A DNA stretch of 62,768 nucleotides from Actinomycetes bacterium (GTDB lineage: Bacteria > Actinomycetota > Acidimicrobiia > Acidimicrobiales > RAAP-2), in assembly GCA_021790675.1 (NCBI GenBank), contig JAJYGN010000011.1:1-62768 (forward strand), read 5' to 3'. How positions within the stretch are numbered: the first letter of the stretch is position 1; the number at the start of each line of letters is the position of its first letter. The notes under the pieces are model-generated. The model was not told the origin of the DNA. It saw only the letters and a program-made list of their open reading frames with translations, and searched no databases. Made by a program: the position numbers and the translations under genes. Shown here in pieces: positions 41,933 to 51,643 of the stretch.

Positions 41933-44900
41933 TTACTCCGACAGCGTCCGCGACGGCGCGCCGCCCTCAGCCCCCAAGCTCAACAGAGCGGCTCGCCGCT
42001 CCTGGTAGGCGCGGATCCGCTTTCGCTTGAATTCGTCGTAGCCGCGCACGCTCTCGGGCAGTTCGGCGATCGCAAGTGCCCGGTCCAACCGATCCGGCGT
42101 CAACTTCTCGCACTCCTCACGAATCGTCGACTCGTACTGATCTCGAATCTTGCGCTCCAGGCGACGCATCTCGCTACGCGCGAAGGGATCGAACACGCCG
42201 CCACGAAGGCCGTGCGCACGGGCCAGTGCCGCCAGACCCGATCGGCCTCGGCGCAGTTCGATCTTCGTCGTACGACCCATCCAGCGCAGCGACGGTGGGT
42301 CCAGGTGGAAGGTCACGCGAGCCCGAGGACCGAAGTTCTCACGAATCTGTCTCTCGAAGGACGAGTCGAGCAGAAGTCGCGCCACCTCGTACTCGTCCCG
42401 GTACGCCATTAAGCGATGGGCCTGGCGAGCGACCGCATGCGCGAAGGGGCCGTCGTTCACCGCACAGCGTGTTTCGGCGTCGTACGCGCGGTGCACCAGG
42501 TCCACGTAGCGTCGCGCGTAGGACACGTCTTGATAGTCGATCAAATCACGAATGCGTGGGATGAGAACCGCCGACAGTAAGGTCTCACCCGGCACTCCAC
42601 TGGCCGCGAGGAGTTCGGTTTCGTCTCGCGTCGGTGTCGTGGCGTCGTCGCGAACATCGGCAAGCTCGTCGCAATCTGGCTCGGCGATGATGAGCCGACC
42701 GAGGCGGAACGCCGCGAGGTTCTCTTCGACGGCCACCGCGTTGAGTTCGATAGCCCGCTCGATAGCCACATCTGACAACGGAAGGGCGCCAAGTTGGAAG
42801 GCAGCGCCGAGCAGAACAACGTTGGCGTAGACGTCGGAGCCCAGCAAACGTCGCGAGATCGAGGCACTGTCCAGCCAGCGATTCACACCCGCTCGGCAGC
42901 GCGAGTCGATCGCGGCGCGAACCTCCTCGAGCGGCAAAAAGCCAATCGAGGCGTCGGCAACCTGACGACCCGTGGGCACGCGCGAACTCGACATAACTGC
43001 CACCGTTCGGCTCGACGAGGCGGCGACGAGGTTACGCGGCTCGGCCGCGACGAGCATTTCGCACCCTAGGTAGAGATCGCACTCCTCGGCACCAAGCTTG
43101 TACGTCGCTACCACCTCGTCGGTCCCGAAACGCACGTCAGAGACAACCGATCCGCCCTTTTGCGCGATTCCGGTCTGGTCCATCCCGAGAACGACGTGGC
43201 CCTCGAGGTGCGCGGCCCATGAGATGATCTGCGCGACGGTTACAACGCCGGTGCCACCCACACCGCAGAGTCGAACGTTAAAGAAGCCAGCGGGTGCGCT
43301 GATCGAGGGAGGCACCAGACGCGACGAGTCGACGTCAAACACAGCGGACCTGGTCGCGACGTCGTCGACTGTTACGAACGCCGGGCACGGCGCCTCGAGG
43401 CACGAGAGGTCGAGCGCGCACGACTCTTGATGGATCTCGGTCTTGCGCCCCCAGGGCGTATCGACGGGGCGCAACGACAAACAATTCGTCAACGCCCCGC
43501 ACTCGCCGCATCCGTCGCAGACCAGCGGATTGATCACCACGCGGCGGCTCGTCGCAGTGTCCTCACGGCGCTGGCGGCGGCGCCGCTCGAGCGCGCAACC
43601 TTGATCGTGGATGAGTACCGTCACGCCCGCGAGTGCCGCGAGCTCTCGCTGGACCTCGACGATCTCGCGACGGTGACGGACCTTGACACCCGAGGGCAGG
43701 TGACGGTAGCGCGCATTGTGCGGGTCGTCCGTGGTGATCGCGACTCGCGCGACGCCTTCTGCCGCGAGGAGTCGGCACAGTTCTCCCACGTCGCGCGGGC
43801 CCAGCACGGCCTGACCGCCGGTCATGGCAACCGACGAGTTGACGAGGAGCTTGTAGGTGATGTTCACGCCCGCGGCGATCGCCGCGCGCAGCGCGAGTGA
43901 ACCGGAGTGGGCGAAGGTACCGTCCCCGAGGTTCTGAAAGAAGTGCTCGGCCTTGACAAAGTGTGACATCCCGTTCCACATGGCGCCCTCGCCGCCCATC
44001 TGGAAACGTCCGACGACGGTGCCTACCTGACGCGGCGCCATCTGCAAGACCAGTCCGTGGCAACCGCTTCCCGAGCCCACGCACGATCCATCAGGCAGGC
44101 GTGTGGACGTGTTGTGCGGACAGCCCGAGCAGAAGTAGGGTCCGCGCACGAGCGAGAGCGGTTCCAGGAGATCCGCGGCGGCGCGCACTCGCGAGACCGG
44201 ACGGCCCAGTTGGACCAGGCGAGCGGCCAAGACATCGGCCAGCAAATCGGGATCCACCTCACCGGTGTGAGAGAGCAGTTGCGCTCCCCGCTCGTCACGC
44301 TTTCCGACGACGCGCGGCGCCGAGGCCATGCCAAAGAGGGCCGATTTGACGAGGTCCTCGATGAAGCCGCGCTTGTCCTCGACCACGAGAACCTCGCTGA
44401 GGCCGGAGGCGAAGTCGATGACTGTCTCGATATTGAGCGGATAGAGGACCGCGAGTTTGAGCAGTCGCACGCCCGCCGCCGCCAGATCGCTCTCGGAGAT
44501 TCCCAGACGGCCCAACGCGTGCACGACCGCCACGTAGGCCGGGCCGGCGGCGACGACGCCGAGGACGTCAGTGGGGCCCACGGGCGACGAGCGATCGAGG
44601 TGGTTAGTCGCGGCGTAGCGCCGGGCCATCTCCAAGCGCTCTCCGTAGAGGGTGCCCTCCAGGGTGAGAAGCGTCGCGCCCAAGAGCTGAGCGGTTACCT
44701 GGTGAACATAGGAGCGCCCGTCGATTACCCGATCAGGCTCGACGAAGGAGAGGCGATCGGCATCGATTCGCACGCTCTGGGTCGCGTCGGCGACCGACGC
44801 GGGAATTCGTAAGCCCACCCACAGTCCGCTCGCCCGCGACATCTCGTAGCCGTGCGCGGCCAGATCGAGCAGGTCCTGGGGGTCAGCGGGCGAAAGAATC

Positions 44901-45424
44901 GGCAAGCCGAGCGAGTAGAGGCTCGGCTCCGAGGTTGAGGGCACGCTGGAACTCTTGGCAAGTGGATCGTCGCCAACCGCGACGATCACCCCACCGGTAG
45001 GCCCGGTGCCCATAAGGTTCCCGTGACGGATCGCGTCGCTGGCGCGATCCAATCCCGGCGCCTTGCCGTACCAGAGTGACGCGACCCCCTCGACGGTGTG
45101 GTCGGGCTGGAGCAGTGCGAGCTGGCTTCCGGCAATCGCCGTGGCCGCCAGTTCCTCGTTGAGTCCCGGGGTGTGCACGACGTTATAAAGCGTCAAAAGT
45201 TCATTGATGCGTGCGAGCTCGAGATCGTAACCAGCGAGAGGTGAACCCGGATAGCCAGTCACGAAACCTGCCGAAGGGAGTCCCCGTTCACGGTCTCGTC
45301 GTCGTTGGTCGAGAACCGCGCGCGCCAGAGCCTGCACACCGGTCATTAGGACGCGCCCGGAGGTGGCCTCGTAGCGCTCAAATCTCACGCCACGGACATC
45401 GACATCGCGTAGATGCGTGGCCAT
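41933..45424 (-). CDS. Indolepyruvate:ferredoxin oxidoreductase, fused large form
   Basis: 1163-residue 2-oxoacid:ferredoxin oxidoreductase joining the alpha and gamma parts. N-terminal pyruvate-binding region (FVTGYPGSPLAGYDLELARI), a TPP-binding half with PYFCSGCPHNTSTRL and MGGEGAMWNGMSHF, a Cys-rich segment CDGCGECGALTNC for Fe-S, a gamma domain opening GVGGTGVVTVAQIISWAAHL and a C-terminal domain found in this subfamily. It decarboxylates aryl- or branched 2-oxoacids to acyl-CoA, which fits the neighbouring acyl-CoA genes. TAGCGT lies 6 nt before its ATG. Confidence 0.9.
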   Translation of the reverse strand: MATHLRDVDVRGVRFERYEATSGRVLMTGVQALARAVLDQRRRDRERGLPSAGFVTGYPGSPLAGYDLELARINELLTLYNVVHTPGLNEELAATAIAGSQLALLQPDHTVEGVASLWYGKAPGLDRASDAIRHGNLMGTGPTGGVIVAVGDDPLAKSSSVPSTSEPSLYSLGLPILSPADPQDLLDLAAHGYEMSRASGLWVGLRIPASVADATQSVRIDADRLSFVEPDRVIDGRSYVHQVTAQLLGATLLTLEGTLYGERLEMARRYAATNHLDRSSPVGPTDVLGVVAAGPAYVAVVHALGRLGISESDLAAAGVRLLKLAVLYPLNIETVIDFASGLSEVLVVEDKRGFIEDLVKSALFGMASAPRVVGKRDERGAQLLSHTGEVDPDLLADVLAARLVQLGRPVSRVRAAADLLEPLSLVRGPYFCSGCPHNTSTRLPDGSCVGSGSGCHGLVLQMAPRQVGTVVGRFQMGGEGAMWNGMSHFVKAEHFFQNLGDGTFAHSGSLALRAAIAAGVNITYKLLVNSSVAMTGGQAVLGPRDVGELCRLLAAEGVARVAITTDDPHNARYRHLPSGVKVRHRREIVEVQRELAALAGVTVLIHDQGCALERRRRQRREDTATSRRVVINPLVCDGCGECGALTNCLSLRPVDTPWGRKTEIHQESCALDLSCLEAPCPAFVTVDDVATRSAVFDVDSSRLVPPSISAPAGFFNVRLCGVGGTGVVTVAQIISWAAHLEGHVVLGMDQTGIAQKGGSVVSDVRFGTDEVVATYKLGAEECDLYLGCEMLVAAEPRNLVAASSSRTVAVMSSSRVPTGRQVADASIGFLPLEEVRAAIDSRCRAGVNRWLDSASISRRLLGSDVYANVVLLGAAFQLGALPLSDVAIERAIELNAVAVEENLAAFRLGRLIIAEPDCDELADVRDDATTPTRDETELLAASGVPGETLLSAVLIPRIRDLIDYQDVSYARRYVDLVHRAYDAETRCAVNDGPFAHAVARQAHRLMAYRDEYEVARLLLDSSFERQIRENFGPRARVTFHLDPPSLRWMGRTTKIELRRGRSGLAALARAHGLRGGVFDPFARSEMRRLERKIRDQYESTIREECEKLTPDRLDRALAIAELPESVRGYDEFKRKRIRAYQERRAALLSLGAEGGAPSRTLSE

Positions 45425-45430
45425 GAACCA

Positions 45431-45436
45431 ACGCTA
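45431..45436 (-). promoter_or_regulatory. -10-like TAGCGT for leaderless oxidoreductase gene
   Basis: On the minus strand TAGCGT, 6 nt, then the ATG at 45424. Same hexamer and spacing as murT. Confidence 0.5.
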
Positions 45437-45506
45437 GAAGGACGTGAATCCATCGCGGTGGGGCCATTTGTCCCATCGTCGTGGCCGTGACGCGCGCAAA
45501 AGCGCC

Positions 45507-45512
45507 CATAAT
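45507..45512 (+). promoter_or_regulatory. -10-like CATAAT for leaderless HAD gene
   Basis: CATAAT, 6 nt, then the GTG at 45519; no convincing ribosome-binding site. Confidence 0.45.
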
Positions 45513-45518
45513 AGAAAG

Positions 45519-46298
45519 GTGACCCTTCAAACGAACCAGCGCAGCTGGCTCTGCGACATGGATGGCGTTCTCATCGCCGAGGGCCGCATGGTCCCTGGTG
45601 CCGACGCGTTCCTCGCACGCCTGCGCGACACCTCGGCTCCGTTTCTCGTTCTCACCAACAACTCGTTGTTCACCCCCAGCGAGCTGTCGGGTCAGCTTCA
45701 CGCGATGGGACTCGAAGTCGCCGAGGACCAGTTGTGGACATCAGCCCTGGCCACCGCCCGCTTCGTCGCGTCCCAGCGCCCCGGTGGCACCGCGTTCGTG
45801 ATCGGCGAGCCCAGCATGCACGAGGCACTGCGCGACGTGGGATACCGCGAAGACGCCGATGCACCCGACTACGTCGTCCTGGGTGAGACCCAGGAGTACT
45901 CCTTCAATGACTTCTCCACCGCCATCGGACTGATCGAGCGCGGCAGCCGCTTCGTCGCCACCAATCACGAGGTGAGTGGCCCTGGTCCCCGTGGGTCCTT
46001 ACCAGGGGTGGGGGCGATGGCCGGACTGATCGAACGAGCGACTGGCGTCGCGCCCTACTACGTGGGAAAGCCTAATCCGGTCATGATCCGCGAGGGTCTC
46101 GCCATCCTCGGGGCGCACTCCGCTAACACGATCATGGTGGGCGACCGCATGGACACCGACATTCTCGCCGGCGTCGAGGCCGGGCTCGAGACCGTCCTCG
46201 TGCTCTCGGGCGTGACCGGCGGCCAGGAAATTGACCAACTCCCATATCGGCCCACCCGCGTTGTCGGCTCCGTCGCCGAGCTGGCTCTCGAGATTTAG
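45519..46298 (+). CDS. HAD-IIA (NagD-like) phosphatase
   Basis: 259-residue phosphatase with HAD motif I CDMDGVLIAEG (Asp13, Asp15), motif II LTNNSLFTPSE, Lys in VGKPNPVMIREG and motif III MVGDRMDTDILAG. The C2A-type cap places it with NagD/PGP-like enzymes; sugar phosphate or glycerol phosphate are typical substrates. It diverges from the oxidoreductase gene with 94 bp between starts and ends 13 bp from the convergent otsA stop. Confidence 0.88.
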   Translation: MTLQTNQRSWLCDMDGVLIAEGRMVPGADAFLARLRDTSAPFLVLTNNSLFTPSELSGQLHAMGLEVAEDQLWTSALATARFVASQRPGGTAFVIGEPSMHEALRDVGYREDADAPDYVVLGETQEYSFNDFSTAIGLIERGSRFVATNHEVSGPGPRGSLPGVGAMAGLIERATGVAPYYVGKPNPVMIREGLAILGAHSANTIMVGDRMDTDILAGVEAGLETVLVLSGVTGGQEIDQLPYRPTRVVGSVAELALEI

Positions 46299-46311
46299 GG
46301 GCTCGCAGGCG

Positions 46312-47760
46312 CTAGGCGCCGCTGTAGCCGTTGTCCACCACGTCAGGCGTCTCGTCGTGAGGAGCTGCCAGAGCCGCGAGGAACGAGTTGGCCCAGTCAT
46401 AGACGGTGCGACGAAGGATGCGTCGACGCATGCGCGCCATGCGGCTGCGGGCCTCTTTCTCGCTGACCTCCTTGGCCGTGCGAATGGCCTCCTTCACGTG
46501 CTCGAGGTCGTGGGGATTGACCAAGAAAGCGTCGCGCAGCTCGATCGCAGCCCCCGCGAACTCGCTCAGTACGAGACGCCCGCTCAAGTCGGTGCGGCTC
46601 ATCACGTACTCCTTAGCCACGAGGTTCATGCCGTCGCGAAAGGGCGTGACCAGCATGATGTCGGCGGCGAGGTAGAGGGCAACCAGCTCGTCGAAATCCA
46701 CGTTCTGATGCAGGTAGTGGATGATCGGCCGTCCCACCAAGCCCTGGTCGCCGTTGGCCTCGCTGACGGACTGCTCGAGTTCCTTGCGCGCCTCGTCGTA
46801 GTGGGGGTCCGACTCTCGACTGGGCACCGCGATCTGGACCATGACGTCGCGGCCCGCCACGAAGTACCCGTCGGCGTGCAGCTCGGAGACCGCCTTGATC
46901 CGCTGACGGATCCCTTTGGTGTAGTCCAAGCGGTCCACGCCGAGCAGTACCAGCTCGGGGTCGCCGAGCTCGGCGCGGATCTCCTTGGCGCGCGAACGAA
47001 TCGCGGGCTCGGCCGCCGTCTCGACGATGCGCGCGCTGTCGATCGAGATGGGAAACGCCCCGACCTGCACGGAGCGGCCCTCGTAGACGAGTTGCAACGG
47101 CATGCCGTGACTCTGCGCGCTGGTGAGTCGGCGTGCCACGCGCGAGAAGTTGAGCGCCGCGGAGTGCACCTGGAAGCCGATCAGGTCCGCGCCTAGGATC
47201 CCCTCGAGGATCTGGCGACGCCACGGCATCTGCGTGAAGAGCTCGGTCGCCGGAAAGGGGATGTGCAGGAAGAACCCGATGCGCAGGTCCGGACGCAGCG
47301 CGCGCAGCATCCCCGGCACCAGCTGCAACTGGTAGTCGTGCACCCATACCATCGCCCCCTCGGCGGCCGCCTCGGCGGCCGCGGCCGCGTAGCGCCGGTT
47401 GACCTCCTCGTAGGCGTGCCACCACTGGCGGTGGAACTCGGGGTAGCGAATCGCGTCGTGATAGAGCGGCCACAGCGTCGCGTTGGAGAATCCGAGGTAG
47501 AAGTTCTCGTACTCCTCGGCGTTTATCTCGACGGCCCGTAGCGGGATCCCCTCGTAGTCCTTGGGTGGCGGCTCGTGTCCCGCGGTGCCCGCCCAGCCGA
47601 TCCAGAGCCCCTCGCATTCTCTTAAGACGGCCGTCAACGCCGAGACGAGGCCCCCCGGGCTCGTCAGCCACTCCCCCGCGTCGCCGTTGGGCGAGTAGCG
47701 CACTGGTAGGCGATTGGCCACGATCACCAGGTTGGACCGGCCCCTGGACGATGAACTCAT
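46312..47760 (-). CDS. otsA: Trehalose-6-phosphate synthase
   Basis: GT20 enzyme joining UDP-glucose (or another NDP-glucose) and glucose-6-phosphate. 482 residues: VIVANRLPVRYSPNGDAGEW start, WVHDYQLQLVPGMLRALRPD, GFFLHIPFPATELF, LGVDRLDYTKGI and the C-terminal DGMNLVAKEYVMSR acceptor of the NDP. The ATG at 47760 overlaps the GH15 stop (ATGA). A trehalose-6-phosphate phosphatase gene is not obvious nearby; the HAD enzymes at 45519 and 54119 do not look like OtsB. Confidence 0.95.
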   Translation of the reverse strand: MSSSSRGRSNLVIVANRLPVRYSPNGDAGEWLTSPGGLVSALTAVLRECEGLWIGWAGTAGHEPPPKDYEGIPLRAVEINAEEYENFYLGFSNATLWPLYHDAIRYPEFHRQWWHAYEEVNRRYAAAAAEAAAEGAMVWVHDYQLQLVPGMLRALRPDLRIGFFLHIPFPATELFTQMPWRRQILEGILGADLIGFQVHSAALNFSRVARRLTSAQSHGMPLQLVYEGRSVQVGAFPISIDSARIVETAAEPAIRSRAKEIRAELGDPELVLLGVDRLDYTKGIRQRIKAVSELHADGYFVAGRDVMVQIAVPSRESDPHYDEARKELEQSVSEANGDQGLVGRPIIHYLHQNVDFDELVALYLAADIMLVTPFRDGMNLVAKEYVMSRTDLSGRLVLSEFAGAAIELRDAFLVNPHDLEHVKEAIRTAKEVSEKEARSRMARMRRRILRRTVYDWANSFLAALAAPHDETPDVVDNGYSGA

Positions 47761-49877
47761 CGGGGGCTCCTGCGCACGTAGTCAACCAACTGTGACGGCG
47801 CTCCCCCGGACTCGGCGATCACCACGCGCAGGACAGCATTGATCAGGGCCAGGTGCGACAGCGCCTGGGGAAAGTTGCCGAAGTGACGAATCGACGCCGG
47901 ATCGATCTCCTCGGCGTAGAGTCCCAGCTGGCTGCCCGCCGCAATCAATTTCTCACAGTGCGAGCGGGCTAGGTCCAACTCACCGATCAGCACGTAGGCC
48001 GAGACGAGCCAGAACGAGCACGCGGTAAAAGTGTGCTCCGGTTCACCGGCCAGACCGTCATCGGTATGCAGCGTCTCGTAGCGATACACGAAGGCGCCGT
48101 CGGCCAGATGTTCGTCGATCGCCGTGACCGTCGCTCGCAGGCGTTCGTCATCGAGGGGCAAGAAGCCGAGCAGTGGCACCATCAGCAGCGACGCGTCAAG
48201 GACGTCAGATCCGTAGGACTGGACGAAGACACCGTCGCTGTTCACGCCGTTGGCGCAGATGTCGGCGTGGATGACGCTCGCCGCGTCACGCCAGCGCACC
48301 GCTCGCGACGCATCGCCTCGCATGCTCGCCAGTCGCGCCCCACGATCGGCCGCCACCCAGCACATCAACTTCGAGAAGGTGAAGTGCTCCTCGCGGCCGC
48401 GCACTTCCCAGATGCCCCGATCAGGCGCCGACCAGCGTGCCAAGGCGGCTTCGACCGATCGCACGACGATGCGCCACGACCGCTCACTGACCGCTCCGCG
48501 CGAGCGCGCATACTCGAAGACGCAGTCCACGATCGCACCGTAGATGTCGACCTGGGTCTGTCCGAAGGCCGCGTTCCCGTCACGCACCGGGCGGCTTCCC
48601 GCATAGCCGGTCAGGTGGTCGAGCTCGACCTCGGGCACGCTGGCCGATCCGTCCACCGGATAGAGCACGTGAATCTCCGGAGGACCCGTCGCATCGCCGG
48701 GCGGCGTGGTCGGTTCAAGTGCCTCCCCGAGGAAGTCAAAGAAGTCGTCGGCCTCGCTGACGTAGCCCAGAGCGTGCAGCGCGCGAAGTGCGAACGCCGT
48801 GTCACGGATCCAGGTGTAGCGATAGTCCCAGTTGCGCGTCCCGCCCAGGTTTTCGGGCAACGACGTCGTCGACGCCGCCAGCAGCGCCCCGGTGGGTGCG
48901 AAGGTGAGGCCCTTTAAGGTCAGGGCACTTCGCTGGAGGTAGGGACGCCAGGGGTGATCGGGAAAACGCCCGGAGTCGAGCCAGTTTCTCCAGTACCGGC
49001 TGGTCTCATTGAGATAGCGCTGGGCATCGGCCACGTCGCTCGGCGCGGCGGTCGCAGACGTCGACCAGGAGAGCGCGACGAAGGCCGACTCGCCCTCTGA
49101 AAGGCGCCGACGAGCCCGGATCATCCGGCCCTCAATGCCAAAGCGCATGTTGCCGCTCAGAGTCAGTGACACCGGTCCGGCGTTGGTGGTCGTCACGTTG
49201 GAATAGGTCTCGCCGCTGTATGACCAGCGCGCGTCGTCGCGTCCGTAGTCAAAAGACGGCTCGCAGTCGAGCTCGATATCGGCGGAGCCGTGCACGCACG
49301 TTGCGATGCGCACGAGCACGTGGCGAGCATCGGAGTCTCGCGGGGTGCGTCGATAGTTGCCCGCGCGCGCCGATCTCTCCCAGGGTCCCACCGCCAGGAA
49401 GTCCTGGACGAGCAGCCAGCCGCTGCGGGTCTGCCACGAGGTCGCCAGCACCATCGTGCCCGGCACGTAGTGGCGCTGCGTGGGAACCGTGCGGTCGGGT
49501 GGGGCGAAGCGAAACGAGCCCGCCGACCGGTCCAGCACCGAACCGAACAGGCTGGGATCGTGGGGATTGGGCAGACACAACCACTCGATCGCGCCCGAGG
49601 ACGCGACGAGACAGCTGGTCTCGCAATCGGATAGGAACGCGTAGTCGGCGATGGGTGGGAAGGCGGCCGCGGCATCAACCGGACTGGCGTCCGGAATCAG
49701 GACCCCGCGCAGGGAGTTCGAACCAATGATCGGCGGCAGCACGGACTCGCGCCCAAGGCCGGGTTCGTTCGCTCCGCTGATGCGGTCGTCGGACTTTTGA
49801 TCCCCGATACTCACCACCTCCGGCCGGCCGATACGCCGCTTTGGCGTCTCGTTAGAACCAAGACGTCGTGGATTCAC
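47757..49877 (-). CDS. Glycoside hydrolase family 15 (glucoamylase or trehalase-like)
   Basis: 706 residues. An unconserved basic N-terminus (1-75) precedes the family start (FPPIADYAFLSDCETSCLVA, then the EWLCLP pocket). The catalytic domain includes NWDYRYTWIRDTAFALRALH, the proposed acid in DRGIWEVRGREEHFTFSKLM and the base in QLGLYAEEIDPASIRHFGNF. Mycobacterial GH15 relatives include a trehalase, and coupling to otsA makes a trehalose role plausible; glucoamylase activity is the alternative. The GTG start follows TAAACT by 5 nt. Confidence 0.88.
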   Translation of the reverse strand: MNPRRLGSNETPKRRIGRPEVVSIGDQKSDDRISGANEPGLGRESVLPPIIGSNSLRGVLIPDASPVDAAAAFPPIADYAFLSDCETSCLVASSGAIEWLCLPNPHDPSLFGSVLDRSAGSFRFAPPDRTVPTQRHYVPGTMVLATSWQTRSGWLLVQDFLAVGPWERSARAGNYRRTPRDSDARHVLVRIATCVHGSADIELDCEPSFDYGRDDARWSYSGETYSNVTTTNAGPVSLTLSGNMRFGIEGRMIRARRRLSEGESAFVALSWSTSATAAPSDVADAQRYLNETSRYWRNWLDSGRFPDHPWRPYLQRSALTLKGLTFAPTGALLAASTTSLPENLGGTRNWDYRYTWIRDTAFALRALHALGYVSEADDFFDFLGEALEPTTPPGDATGPPEIHVLYPVDGSASVPEVELDHLTGYAGSRPVRDGNAAFGQTQVDIYGAIVDCVFEYARSRGAVSERSWRIVVRSVEAALARWSAPDRGIWEVRGREEHFTFSKLMCWVAADRGARLASMRGDASRAVRWRDAASVIHADICANGVNSDGVFVQSYGSDVLDASLLMVPLLGFLPLDDERLRATVTAIDEHLADGAFVYRYETLHTDDGLAGEPEHTFTACSFWLVSAYVLIGELDLARSHCEKLIAAGSQLGLYAEEIDPASIRHFGNFPQALSHLALINAVLRVVIAESGGAPSQLVDYVRRSPR

Positions 49878-49882
49878 TATCG

Positions 49883-49888
49883 AGTTTA
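49883..49888 (-). promoter_or_regulatory. -10-like TAAACT for GH15-otsA operon
   Basis: TAAACT lies 5 nt before the GTG at 49877, one base short of the common spacing. Confidence 0.35.
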
Positions 49889-50076
49889 GCGATCACCGTC
49901 CTCGCGCCGTCGGCCATGCCGACGTCGCGAGGACGTGCGTCGCAAAGACGTCGCTTTGAAGTGCGCGCGTCAATCAGCTAGTGATCAACGCCAGTCGTGG
50001 CGATACTCGTCACTACAGACGCACATCGTTTGAAATGTCGCCGCACGCGGCGTCAACTACGGGCCGAAAAATCGGC

Positions 50077-50277
50077 TTAGATGACGCGGACGTTCTGGGC
50101 TTCTTCGCCCTTCTTGCCGGGCGCGGTGTCGAATTCGACCCGCTGACCCTCTTCGAGGTTCTTGTAGCCTTCACCCTGAATGTTGGAGAAGTGTACGAAA
50201 ACGTCATCACCTTGCTCGCGAGAGATGAAACCAAATCCCTTGTCAGCATTGAAAAACTTCACTGTGCCTGTTGCCAC
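50077..50277 (-). CDS. cspA: Cold-shock protein (CspA family)
   Basis: 66-residue single cold-shock domain that binds single-stranded RNA/DNA. RNP1 GFGFI and RNP2 VFVHF are intact ([33 protein letters not shown]). The start is the GTG giving the standard VATGTVKFF beginning. Upstream a TAGGAT hexamer (50339-50334) predicts a leader of about 50 nt with a small stem-loop. After the stop, GCCGA-TTTT-TCGGC and a GC-rich hairpin at 50039-50052 could help end transcription, though without a T-run. Confidence 0.95.
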   Translation of the reverse strand: MATGTVKFFNADKGFGFISREQGDDVFVHFSNIQGEGYKNLEEGQRVEFDTAPGKKGEEAQNVRVI

Positions 50278-50300
50278 GAATACTCTATTCTCTGCACGAC

Positions 50301-50339
50301 AGATCAACTATTTTGATCTATTCGTTCTGTCCCATCCTA
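50301..50339 (-). promoter_or_regulatory. cspA promoter and leader stem-loop
   Basis: TAGGAT (minus strand, 50339-50334) is the likely -10. A 7-bp stem AGATCAA/TTGATCT with a 5-nt loop (50301-50319) lies in the predicted leader, AT-rich compared with its surroundings. Confidence 0.4.
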
Positions 50340-50514
50340 GCCGATGCCAACGAGGGCTCCGTCGAATTCTTTGTGAATTCACACGATCGGCTTTTATGAA
50401 TCACGTCTCGTGTTTTCACCGATCTAGTGGGTAACCTCGAGGCATCTTTCGCGAATTTTGCGACGTCCATTGACAGACGTCGGCCATCGTCAATCAAGAA
50501 TGCGGCCCCTCGCA

Positions 50515-51453
50515 CTAGTGCGACGGATCGCGCCGGCGCTCAACGTGCTCTGACACCACGTCCTCGACTCGCAAGTTGCCGGTTGAGGGATGGTTAAGGA
50601 CGTCGATGGCAGCCTCGATCTGATTCCGGCGCGTGGCGCGCGAGGAACTGAGCGATCCCACGCGAAAGATCCGTTCGCGCCATGTCGGCTTCGGCGTCCA
50701 GGTTCCAGTGCCGAAGAAGGGTACGAGGAGATCCTCCATCTTGTAGAGACCGGGGGGCTTACCCTCAAGGCGTTCGGCGACAAACATGGCCCCACTGCCG
50801 AAGGCCTCTCGCGAGACGGACTCGTGGCGCAGGCGAATGGTCTGGTTCGGCATGCCGAAGAGGATCTCGTGGACGCCGATGATGCCGCCGGCACGAATCG
50901 ACTTGATGTCCTGTTCGGCCACTCCGATGGCGGCCGAGATGATCTTCGCTGTTCCCGACACGGTGCGCTTGTCTTTGAAGTGCTCCTCGATCACTTCCAC
51001 GTCCGTTCCTGGCGCGATGCGCCGCAGCGTCTGGGCCGCCAGGATCAAAAAGTTGATGCCCACCGTGATGTTGGGCGACCACAGGATCGCGGTCTGTCGG
51101 CTCAGGCGCTCGAGCTTGCGCTGCTTGGCGAGGGAGTAGTGCGAGATCGCCGAGACAATGTTGATCCGCCGGGCGGCGGCGGCCTCGCCGTAGAAGTCGA
51201 GACCGTCCTCACTCGAAAAGTCGATGATGGCATCGACCGGATACTGCTCGAGCAGCGCCTCGGCCGAGATCTGAGAAGCACTGATGATCCGCCCGGGCGA
51301 GTGGCACTCGATGCCAAGAACGTCTGGCGCCGTACGCGAGGTCTGGCGCGTGCTCTCGCGCAGCACCCACTCGAGCGAGACCGCGGGGTTCTTCAGTAGG
51401 ACCGCGGCAACCGCGGTGCCGGTAGTACCAAAACCTACGAGACCGACCTTCAT
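50515..51453 (-). CDS. DapB-like NAD(P)-dependent reductase, non-canonical
   Basis: 312-residue protein with a Rossmann start GLVGFGTTGTAVAAVLLKNP and a DapB-type C-terminal domain: SPNITVGINFLILAA, EEHFKDKRTVSGTAK (His158, Lys162, SGTA) and AGGIIGVHEILFG with RLRHESVSREAFGSGAM. Dihydrodipicolinate reductase normally has H-x3-K-x-D-x-P-SGTA; here the Asp-x-Pro stretch is changed and one residue shorter. A C-terminal extension of about 50 residues is also unusual. It may reduce another substrate. The ATG has AGGAG 8 nt upstream. It stands alone. Confidence 0.75.
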   Translation of the reverse strand: MKVGLVGFGTTGTAVAAVLLKNPAVSLEWVLRESTRQTSRTAPDVLGIECHSPGRIISASQISAEALLEQYPVDAIIDFSSEDGLDFYGEAAAARRINIVSAISHYSLAKQRKLERLSRQTAILWSPNITVGINFLILAAQTLRRIAPGTDVEVIEEHFKDKRTVSGTAKIISAAIGVAEQDIKSIRAGGIIGVHEILFGMPNQTIRLRHESVSREAFGSGAMFVAERLEGKPPGLYKMEDLLVPFFGTGTWTPKPTWRERIFRVGSLSSSRATRRNQIEAAIDVLNHPSTGNLRVEDVVSEHVERRRDPSH

Positions 51454-51643
51454 GTGCCATCTCCTAACCGTTGGTTGTTCGCTAGCACTGCGCGTTCAAC
51501 AGTACGAGCCCCACATCGACGCCGCACCGGCGAACCTGGCAATTGACTGTGAACAACGTGGGAAGTTTCTGCCGAGGGTGTGTGAGACACGGAGCACGAA
51601 GAGAAAAGAAATTTTCTCTTCGTTCATCTGTACCCTCGACGAG

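Noticed and set aside
45519..46298. Trehalose-6-phosphate phosphatase (OtsB) next to otsA
   Set aside because: The motifs and cap are those of HAD-IIA NagD-like enzymes, not OtsB.
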